NCBI GenBank assembly: GCA_046726955.1
Contig: JBKPBQ010000485.1
Coordinates: forward strand, 1-5,205
Source of the DNA: CAVPGH01 sp046726955
GTDB taxonomy: Bacteria; Acidobacteriota; Vicinamibacteria; Fen-336
Reading direction: 5' to 3'
DNA length: 5,205 nt
The notes beneath the pieces were generated by a model. The model worked only from the letters and a program-made list of their open reading frames with translations, had not been told where the DNA came from and did no database searches. Position 1 is the stretch's first letter. Every line of letters begins with the position of its first letter. Position numbers and translations under genes: made by a program. Of the stretch, positions 1 through 4,609 are shown in pieces.

Positions 1-1024
1 GTACTGGTCGAGGCGTGCTCGCGCCCGGCGTGGGCGCCCAGAGCGGTGTGCGGCTGTCCGGCGCCCTCCGCACCACGAGCCAGGCGAGGCCGGCCGTCAC
101 CAGCAGCGCCACGAGGGCGAAGAGCACGTGCGCCGCGGTGATGCCGGGCTCCGCGCTCGAGGCCTCGCCGAGCGCGGCCGCGAGCGAGGTGCGGCCCCCC
201 GCCGGCACATCGATGTCGCGGACGATCTCCTCGTGCTCCGTGAGGGCGACCCGCACGCGGTGGCGTCCCGCGGCGAGCCCGCTCTTCACGAGACGACCGG
301 TCTCGGGATCGGTCGACCCCACCGGCTCGTCGTCGATGTAGACGGAGGCGCCCGGCGGCTGCGAGACGATTTCCAGGCTTCCGCGGGCCTCGCTGGCGGG
401 AGCGGGCCCGAGCGTCGTGGCCGGCGGAGTCGGGCCGCGTTGGGCCTCGACGGGACCCCGCGGCTCCGCGCGCGGCCGCGCCTCCTCCGCGGGAGGCTGC
501 GCGCCGGGAGCCGGAGGCGTCGCCGCCGGCGACACCAAGGGCGTTTCCGGCGTGACGGGTTCCGGAGTGGCGCTCGCCGAGGGGACGGGCGCGGGTGCGG
601 ATGTGATCGGGGGAGCGGGGGTCGGCGTCGCGGGAGGAGCGCGGGGGTGGCGCTGCTCTGCCGCGGCCTCGAGGCGCGTGAGGAGGCGCTGGCGCTCTTC
701 CGCGGGCTCGCGCCCGAATCGGGCCGAGGCCTCGAGCGACTGCTGCGCGAGCTCCAGCTGGCCGAGCGCGATGTAGGCCTCGGCCAGCCTCAGGTACGGA
801 AAGTAGCGCGGCTCGACGTTCGTGCCGTAGGTGACGACGTTGCGGCCGGGCTCCGGACGAAGGGCGATGGCGCGCCGGAAGGAGGCGGCCGCTCTCTCCG
901 CGTCGCCACCGGCGAGCGCGCTCAGCCCGTCGCGATAGGCCTCGTGCCACTCTTCGGCCCCCGCGAGGGCGGCGCCGAGGAGAAGCCCCATCGCGAGGAC
1001 CAGCGGGCGGCGGCGGGTGGCCAT
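1..1024 (-). CDS. Secreted/membrane TPR-PEGA domain protein, C-terminus cut by window edge
   Basis: Open on the minus strand from an ATG at 1024 to the left edge: 341 residues with no stop. Residues 1-23 look like a signal peptide: basic MATRRR, a hydrophobic stretch, then an AGA/EE cleavage site. Residues 24-58 and 74-104 resemble TPR helices, including GDAERAAASFRRAIALRP and AYIALGQLELAQQSLE. Residues 128-212 are a Pro/Ala-rich linker. Residues 215-285 form a PEGA domain (GSLEIVSQPPGASVYIDDEP, then LAAGRHRVRV). Residues 295-318 are a transmembrane helix ending in RR. The visible region is therefore predicted to lie outside the membrane, probably in the periplasm, with a cytoplasmic continuation that is not seen. 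PEGA modules are generally found in surface and envelope proteins, and in some bacterial lineages they are joined to kinase domains across a TM helix; whether that applies here cannot be told. There is no Shine-Dalgarno, only a -10-like TAGAAT just upstream of the ATG. Confidence 0.85.
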   Translation of the reverse strand, partial: MATRRRPLVLAMGLLLGAALAGAEEWHEAYRDGLSALAGGDAERAAASFRRAIALRPEPGRNVVTYGTNVEPRYFPYLRLAEAYIALGQLELAQQSLEASARFGREPAEERQRLLTRLEAAAEQRHPRAPPATPTPAPPITSAPAPVPSASATPEPVTPETPLVSPAATPPAPGAQPPAEEARPRAEPRGPVEAQRGPTPPATTLGPAPASEARGSLEIVSQPPGASVYIDDEPVGSTDPETGRLVKSGLAAGRHRVRVALTEHEEIVRDIDVPAGGRTSLAAALGEASSAEPGITAAHVLFALVALLVTAGLAWLVVRRAPDSRTPLWAPTPGASTPRPV

Positions 1025-1033
1025 GTGGGCGAG

Positions 1034-1066
1034 ATTCTACCGCGCGCTTCCCGGGAGATCGGTAGA
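1034..1066 (-). promoter_or_regulatory. Possible promoter/operator of the TPR-PEGA gene
   Basis: On the minus strand TAGAAT (1039 to 1034) sits about 9 bases before the ATG at 1024, so a transcript starting from it would be nearly leaderless. No good -35 is seen at the usual spacing. The -10 overlaps one arm of an inverted repeat, TCTACC (1036-1041) and GGTAGA (1061-1066), with a CCCGGG palindrome (1050-1055) between the arms. This could be an operator. Support is weak. Confidence 0.3.
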
Positions 1067-1070
1067 GACG

Positions 1071-1109
1071 AAAAGGGGGCGTGCGGTTCCCGTGGGTTCC
1101 GCACGCCCC
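1071..1109 (-). terminator. Intrinsic terminator of the small exported protein gene
   Basis: An 11-bp perfect GC-rich stem (1076-1086 paired with 1099-1109) with a 12-base loop is followed on the minus strand by CTTTTCG (the T-run is 1074-1071). It begins about 20 bases after the stop codon at 1131-1133 and ends about 45 bases before the next minus-strand start at 1024. It should separate the two genes transcriptionally. Confidence 0.85.
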
Positions 1110-1130
1110 GTTAGCGGTTCTTTCGGAGCG

Positions 1131-1481
1131 CTACTGCTTCGGCTCGGACGCGGCCGGCTTGGTGTTGACCGAGATGGCGGTCACGGCCTGGTGCTCGCCC
1201 TTGTCGTTGTCGCGGCAGGTCAGGTCGACCTTCTCGCCCGGCTTCAGGGCCTTGAGCGTGGTGATGGCCTTGCCCTCGACGGGGACGGTCTTCTCCGCTC
1301 CGTCGGTGCTCTTGATCGTCAGGGTGTTCTTCATGGTGTCCACGGAGACGACCTCGGCCGCGACCTTATGGGTCTTCTCGGTGGCGGCAGCGGCCTGGTG
1401 GCGGGGGTTGGCGTGGCGAGGGTTGGCGGAGGCCACGGTGGCCATCAGTCCCAGCGAAAGAATCAACGCAAGTGTCTTCAT
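1131..1481 (-). CDS. Small exported OB-like protein of unknown function (116 aa)
   Basis: The 116-residue product has a clear signal peptide (MKTLALILSLGLMATVASA, probable cleavage before Asn20) and is therefore predicted to be periplasmic or secreted. A short tandem NPRH-A-NPRH (residues 20-28) follows, then an Ala-rich linker. Residues 38-105 form a beta-rich domain with the pattern VVSVDTMKNTLTIKSTDG ... VPVEGKA ... LKALKPGEKVDLTCRDN ... GEHQAVTAI. This resembles DUF5666-like small OB-fold proteins. It has a single Cys (89) and a Lys/Pro-rich tail. The histidines near the N-terminus could bind metal, but this is speculation. The start at 1481 is chosen because GAGGAG (1496-1491) lies 9 bases upstream, the signal peptide begins there, and the predicted sigma-54 start site (near 1522) leaves only about 2 bases before the alternative ATG at 1520. 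It has its own promoter and terminator, so it is probably monocistronic. The biochemical role is not known. Confidence 0.82.
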   Translation of the reverse strand: MKTLALILSLGLMATVASANPRHANPRHQAAAATEKTHKVAAEVVSVDTMKNTLTIKSTDGAEKTVPVEGKAITTLKALKPGEKVDLTCRDNDKGEHQAVTAISVNTKPAASEPKQ

Positions 1482-1490
1482 GTCTGCGAT

Positions 1491-1496
1491 CTCCTC
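1491..1496 (-). promoter_or_regulatory. Ribosome binding site GAGGAG deciding the 1481 start
   Basis: On the minus strand GAGGAG lies 9 bases before the ATG at 1481. It is the strongest Shine-Dalgarno in the window and favours this start over the in-frame ATG at 1520. Confidence 0.8.
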
Positions 1497-1532
1497 ACAA
1501 TGAACTTGTCGGAACGGCACGCTGGAAGTAGT

Positions 1533-1548
1533 GGCAATGTGGGTGCCA
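1533..1548 (-). promoter_or_regulatory. Sigma-54 (-24/-12) promoter of the small exported protein gene
   Basis: Read on the minus strand from 1548, TGGCAC is followed by five bases and TTGC. This gives GG (1547-1546), exactly 10 bases, then GC (1535-1534), as in the RpoN consensus TGGCAC-N5-TTGC. With C1534 as -12 the transcript would start near 1522, giving a leader of about 40 bases that contains the GAGGAG site. It lies in the only sizeable gap upstream of the gene and points towards it. The match is seen in the sequence; use by RpoN is inferred. Confidence 0.65.
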
Positions 1549-1586
1549 GTCCGCGGACCTCAGGCCACTTTCTCTCGCCGATGCCC

Positions 1587-1630
1587 GTCAACGACTTCCA
1601 CGGCTGCGAGCCGTTCGTCGATGTCAACGA
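1587..1630. promoter_or_regulatory. Candidate activator-binding site upstream of the sigma-54 promoter
   Basis: A perfect inverted repeat, ACGGCT (1600-1605), GCG, AGCCGT (1609-1614), is bracketed by two direct copies of GTCAACGA (1587-1594 and 1623-1630, 36 bases apart). The cluster lies about 40-80 bases upstream of the -24 element. Sigma-54 promoters need an enhancer-binding activator at upstream sites, so this is a plausible target. The binding protein is unknown. Confidence 0.35.
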
Positions 1631-1642
1631 ATGTGAGGCCTT

Positions 1643-1674
1643 GACGATATGGGGCGCTCGTTGCCCATATGGTC
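1643..1674 (-). terminator. Hairpin at the 3' end of the sigma-factor operon (weak terminator)
   Basis: ATATGGG (1647-1653) and CCCATAT (1664-1670) form a 7-bp perfect stem with a 10-base loop. It extends by three more pairs (GAC/GTC) after one mismatch and touches the stop codon at 1674-1676. No T-run follows on the minus strand, so it may be a weak or Rho-dependent end, or an mRNA-stabilising hairpin. Confidence 0.35.
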
Positions 1675-2882
1675 TACTCGACCTCGGCCAGCCGGCGCTC
1701 GAGGTAGCGCTTCTCCGCGTCGTTCGCGACGAGGACGAGGGCCCGGCGATAGGCCGCGGCGGCCTCGCTTCGTCGGCCGAGGCGGCGCAGCAGATCGGCC
1801 TGGGCCGCGGGGAGGAGGTGATAGCGCTCGAGATCGCCTCGCTCCGCGAGGAGGTCGAGACGCTCGAGCCCGCGCTCGAGGCCGTCGGCCATTGCGATCG
1901 CAACCGCGCGGTTGAGCTCGACCACGGGCGCGGCATGGACGCGCACGAGGATGCCGTAGAGCGCCGCGATCTGGGCCCAGTCCGTGTCCTCGGCCCGCGG
2001 GGCCTGGGCGTGCAGCGCCGCGATCGCGGCCTGGAGCGCGTAGGGGCCGGGGACGCCCGCGCGCAGCGCGTGCTCGACGAGCGCCTCGCCTTCCGCGATC
2101 AGCTTCCGGTCCCAGCGCGAGCGATCCTGCTCTTCGAGCGTGAGCAGGCGGCCCTCCCCGTCCACCCGCGTCGCGCGCCGCGCGTCGTGGAGCAGCATGA
2201 GGGCGAGGAGTCCTTTCGCCTCCGCCTGGTCCGGCATCAGCTCGACGAGCATGCGGCCCAGCCGGATGGCCTCGCCGCAGAGCTCGCCCCTGACGAGCCG
2301 GCCGCCGAAGCTCGCGGCGTATCCTTCATTGAATACGAGGTAGACGACGGCCATGACGGCGTCGAGGCGCTCCGGGAGCGCGTCGTCCGCGGGCACGACG
2401 TACGGGATTCCCGCGTCCCGGATCTTCGCCTTTGCCCGAACCACGCGTTGAGCCACCGTGGGGACGGCGACCATGAAGGCCCGCGCGATCTCCTCCGTGG
2501 TGAGGCCGCACAGGGTGCGCAGCGTGAGCGCCACCTGGGCGTCCGGAGCGAGCGCGGGGTGGCAGCAGGTGAAGATCAAGCGCAGCCGGTCCTCTTCGGC
2601 CGGAGCCTCGTCTTCCGCGCGGGCTCGAAGGTGCCGCTCGAGCTCGTCCTGCTTCGCCCTCTGTCGCGCCTCGCGCCGGAGCTGGTCGATGGCCTTGAAG
2701 CGAGCCGTGGAGACGAGCCAGGCCACCGGATTCTGCGGAGTGCCCTGGACGGGCCAGCTCTCGACCGCGGCCGCGAGAGCCTCCTGCACGGCCTCCTCGG
2801 AGCGGTCGAAGTCGCCGACGAGCCGGATCACCGTGGCCAGGATCCGCCCGTAGTGGTCGCGATGGATCTCTTCCACCGTCAT
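1674..2882 (-). CDS. ECF42-family RNA polymerase sigma factor with long C-terminal extension
   Basis: A 402-residue extracytoplasmic-function sigma factor that directs RNA polymerase to its own promoter class. Residues 5-73 are region 2 (YGRILATVIRLVGDFDRSEE, AVQEAL, NPVAWLVSTARFKAIDQLRR). Residues 98-153 are region 4, with the recognition helix-turn-helix LTTEEIARAFMVAVPTVAQR. It then carries the extension typical of ECF42: LPERLDAVMAVVYLVFNEGY (170-189, the DUF6596 signature), LLALMLLHDARRA (225-237), a WDRKLIAEG segment (257-265), and TPR-like helices to the end. About 400 residues is normal for this group and twice the length of a simple ECF. No anti-sigma gene is seen; in ECF42 the extension itself is reported to be needed for activity. 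A DGPF gene lies 50 bases upstream on the same strand, the usual partner of this group. The ATG at 2882 is preceded by GAGG. The protein is intact and the family call is secure; the inducing signal is unknown. Confidence 0.95.
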   Translation of the reverse strand: MTVEEIHRDHYGRILATVIRLVGDFDRSEEAVQEALAAAVESWPVQGTPQNPVAWLVSTARFKAIDQLRREARQRAKQDELERHLRARAEDEAPAEEDRLRLIFTCCHPALAPDAQVALTLRTLCGLTTEEIARAFMVAVPTVAQRVVRAKAKIRDAGIPYVVPADDALPERLDAVMAVVYLVFNEGYAASFGGRLVRGELCGEAIRLGRMLVELMPDQAEAKGLLALMLLHDARRATRVDGEGRLLTLEEQDRSRWDRKLIAEGEALVEHALRAGVPGPYALQAAIAALHAQAPRAEDTDWAQIAALYGILVRVHAAPVVELNRAVAIAMADGLERGLERLDLLAERGDLERYHLLPAAQADLLRRLGRRSEAAAAYRRALVLVANDAEKRYLERRLAEVE

Positions 2883-2932
2883 GTCGCCTCGAGGCCAGAC
2901 TACACCCTCGGGGCGACCGGCCTCGGCCGCGC

Positions 2933-3295
2933 TCAGACGCCCGGAGGTCGGGGAAACACGGGGCGGACCTCGACGACCCCGTCGATCGCCATCGCGGGGA
3001 TGCGCTTGGCGATCGAGACCGCCTCGTCCAGATCCTTGGCCTCGACGAGGTAGTACCCGCCGAGCTGCTCGCGGGACTCCGCGTACGGGCCGTCGGTCAC
3101 GAGGGCCTTGCCCCCCTTCCAGCGGAGGGAGGTGGCGGCGGAGACGGACTGGAGCTGGTCTCCGGCGCGGTAGTGGCCGCTCTTCACGATCGAGTGCGTG
3201 AAGTCCCGGAACTCCTGCATGACCTTGCCTTGCTGCGCCTCGGGCAGGTCCGCGAACTTCTTCTCGTCGTCGTAGATCAGCAGCATGTATTGCAT
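2933..3295 (-). CDS. DGPF/YCII-family protein (ECF42 partner)
   Basis: A 120-residue protein of the YCII-related (DGPF) superfamily, a small ferredoxin-like alpha-beta fold. It begins MQYMLLIYDDEKKF, the usual family opening. The signature loop reads VTDGPYAESREQLGGYYLVE (66-85), with Tyr in place of the Phe of DGPF, a common variant. The C-terminus VVEVRPVF is also typical. These proteins are regularly encoded beside ECF42 sigma genes and are likely targets of that sigma factor. Their biochemical function is not established; enzyme activity has been suggested from the related YciI fold. Here it is the first gene of an operon with the ECF42 gene 50 bases downstream. The start at 3295 is chosen from the conserved N-terminus and a GGGAGG (3312-3307) 11 bases upstream. 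The frame stays open far upstream, but that part has no family similarity and is antisense to the kinase gene. Confidence 0.94.
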   Translation of the reverse strand: MQYMLLIYDDEKKFADLPEAQQGKVMQEFRDFTHSIVKSGHYRAGDQLQSVSAATSLRWKGGKALVTDGPYAESREQLGGYYLVEAKDLDEAVSIAKRIPAMAIDGVVEVRPVFPRPPGV

Positions 3296-3306
3296 GGCGC
3301 GTCGGG

Positions 3307-3312
3307 CCTCCC
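3307..3312 (-). promoter_or_regulatory. Ribosome binding site of the DGPF gene
   Basis: GGGAGG on the minus strand lies 11 bases before the ATG at 3295. It marks the true start within a frame that stays open for over 1 kb upstream. Confidence 0.65.
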
Positions 3313-3323
3313 TTTCGCAGGAT

Positions 3324-3351
3324 AGTCGAACGGCCGGGGCCGGATTCGACG
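3324..3351. promoter_or_regulatory. Candidate symmetrical ECF42-type promoter between divergent operons
   Basis: The reported ECF42 promoter pattern in Streptomyces, from memory, is TGTCGA at -35 and CGA/TC at -10. On the minus strand CGTCGA (3351-3346), 17 bases, then CGAC (3328-3325) fits with one mismatch at -35. It would start transcription about 20 bases before the DGPF ATG. Because GTCGAA (3325-3330) and TTCGAC (3345-3350) form a perfect inverted repeat, the plus strand reads the same way: AGTCGA, 17 bases, CGAC (3347-3350), pointing at the kinase gene. The arms could instead be a repressor operator. Confidence 0.4.
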
Positions 3352-3430
3352 TCACTCTGTCGTTTTTCGTCGGATCGAACGGACCCGGCCGTCTCCGTGG
3401 CTCTGCTATGCTCGGAACCCCTCGAAGCCG

Positions 3431-4609
3431 ATGCCGGAAGAGATTCGTTCCTCCGACCGCCTTTCCGCCGCTACGACGCGCACCCGGCGCGTGGGCGCCG
3501 CTTCTGGCCCCCGGCCGCAACTCCTCGCCCCCCAGCAGGTGATCGAGAGCCCCGAGACCGGGCTCTCGTACCGCGTGGAGCGCCTGCTCGGACAGGGAGG
3601 GTTCGGACAGGTCTATCTCGCCCGACGGCTCGCGCGCTCCTCGCGCGTCCCCCTCGTCCTCTGCATCAAGGTCAGCGAGAACATCGACGGGTGGCTGCGC
3701 GAGGCCTACTTCGGCCAGCTCCTCGACGGGCATCCGCGGGCGATCGGCCTCTACGACACGTTTCCGCTCATCGGAGGCGACGGGCGCGTCCTCTACTGCC
3801 TGGCCCTCGAGTACGCGCATCACGGCGACCTCCGCGCCTACCTTCTCCAGAGCCGGAAGGGCTTCACGGAGAGCGCCGCCCGCCGCGAGATCGCGGGGAT
3901 CCTCCAGGTCCTGGGCAAGCTGCACCGCGGCCAGCTCCTGCACCGCGATCTCACGCCGATGAACGTCTTCGTGTGCGAGGGGCCGTGCCTCAAGCTCGGC
4001 GACTTCGGGATCGTCCGCCAGCAGACGAGCCGCCGCGGCGCCGTCGCCGACGCGTTGAACCCGATGACGGCCCCGAGCGACATCGTCGCGGGTCTGGCCC
4101 CGAAGTGGCAGATGCGCGACGACGTCTACCAGGTCGGGCAGCTGCTGGGCATGCTCGTGAAGGGCGACGCGCGCGAGCGCCTGCGGCTGCCCGACATCCG
4201 GAAGCTCGCGTGCAGCGACCACCTGAAGGAGATCGTCTACCGCTGCATCGGCGAGCGGCGCAAGCGCTACGACACGGCCGACGAGCTGATCGAGGCGCTC
4301 CGCACTCCGCCGGCCACGCTCAAGGTCGGCGCGCTGCGATCGCTGAGGGGCGTGCACCTTGCCTTCACCGGCGTCCTCACTCGCCAGCGCAAAGTGGCCA
4401 AGGCGGCGGCGAAGAGGGCGGGCGCGGTCGTTCACGGGATGCCGTCCATACGCACGACAGTTCTCGTCCGCGGCCGCCCCAACCCGCTGCAGGCCGCGGG
4501 GCGCGACGCCGGGCTGAAGCTCATGGAGATCAAGCGGCTCCGCGACAAGGGCCACCACATCACGATCCTCAACGAGAAGCAGTTCTGGAAGCTCGCGGAC
4601 AAGCGCTGA
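3431..4609 (+). CDS. Eukaryote-like Ser/Thr protein kinase with C-terminal BRCT domain
   Basis: A 392-residue predicted cytoplasmic protein with no TM segment. After a basic, low-complexity N-terminus (1-43), the kinase domain spans about 46-292. It has the glycine loop GQGGFGQV (54-61), the ATP-binding Lys in LCIK (80), a likely helix-C Glu91, the catalytic loop HRDLTPMNV (171-179; Asp173, Asn178), DFG (191-193) and DVYQVG (231-236, equivalent to DVWSLG). The catalytic-loop Lys of HRDLKP is Thr here, and no canonical APE motif closes the activation segment, so substrate handling may be unusual although the core catalytic residues are present. Residues 304-390 match a BRCT domain: LRGVHLAFTGVL, R320, RAGAVVHG, TTVLVRG, then AGLKLMEIKRL and ILNEKQFWKLA. 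BRCT domains bind phosphopeptides, DNA ends or partner proteins, as in NAD-dependent ligase and eukaryotic damage-response factors. The ATG at 3431 has no strong ribosome site; no better in-frame ATG exists before the kinase core. Its stop overlaps the next gene. Confidence 0.92.
   Translation: MPEEIRSSDRLSAATTRTRRVGAASGPRPQLLAPQQVIESPETGLSYRVERLLGQGGFGQVYLARRLARSSRVPLVLCIKVSENIDGWLREAYFGQLLDGHPRAIGLYDTFPLIGGDGRVLYCLALEYAHHGDLRAYLLQSRKGFTESAARREIAGILQVLGKLHRGQLLHRDLTPMNVFVCEGPCLKLGDFGIVRQQTSRRGAVADALNPMTAPSDIVAGLAPKWQMRDDVYQVGQLLGMLVKGDARERLRLPDIRKLACSDHLKEIVYRCIGERRKRYDTADELIEALRTPPATLKVGALRSLRGVHLAFTGVLTRQRKVAKAAAKRAGAVVHGMPSIRTTVLVRGRPNPLQAAGRDAGLKLMEIKRLRDKGHHITILNEKQFWKLADKR

Noticed and set aside
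128..1114. A 328-residue plus-strand open frame at the left end
   Set aside because: It is Arg/Gly-rich and runs antisense to the TPR-PEGA gene, whose signal peptide, PEGA and TM features are coherent.
1482..1520. Alternative upstream ATG at 1520 for the small exported protein
   Set aside because: It would place MPFRQVHCEEIAD ahead of a normal signal peptide, has no ribosome site, and would begin only about 2 bases after the predicted transcript start.
1531..1550. Plus-strand sigma-54-like reading of the same TGGCA/TGCCA repeat
   Set aside because: The element is partly symmetrical, but the plus-strand -12 half lacks the TTGC match and no plus-strand gene follows.
1017..3053. A 678-residue plus-strand open frame
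   Set aside because: It is antisense to three well-recognised minus-strand genes. It is Arg/Gly/Glu-rich low-complexity translation typical of GC-rich shadow frames, with no domain.
3296..4558. N-terminal extension of about 420 residues on the DGPF protein
   Set aside because: The DGPF family begins at MQYMLLIYDD, which has its own ribosome site. The upstream part is antisense to the kinase-BRCT gene and has no recognisable domain.
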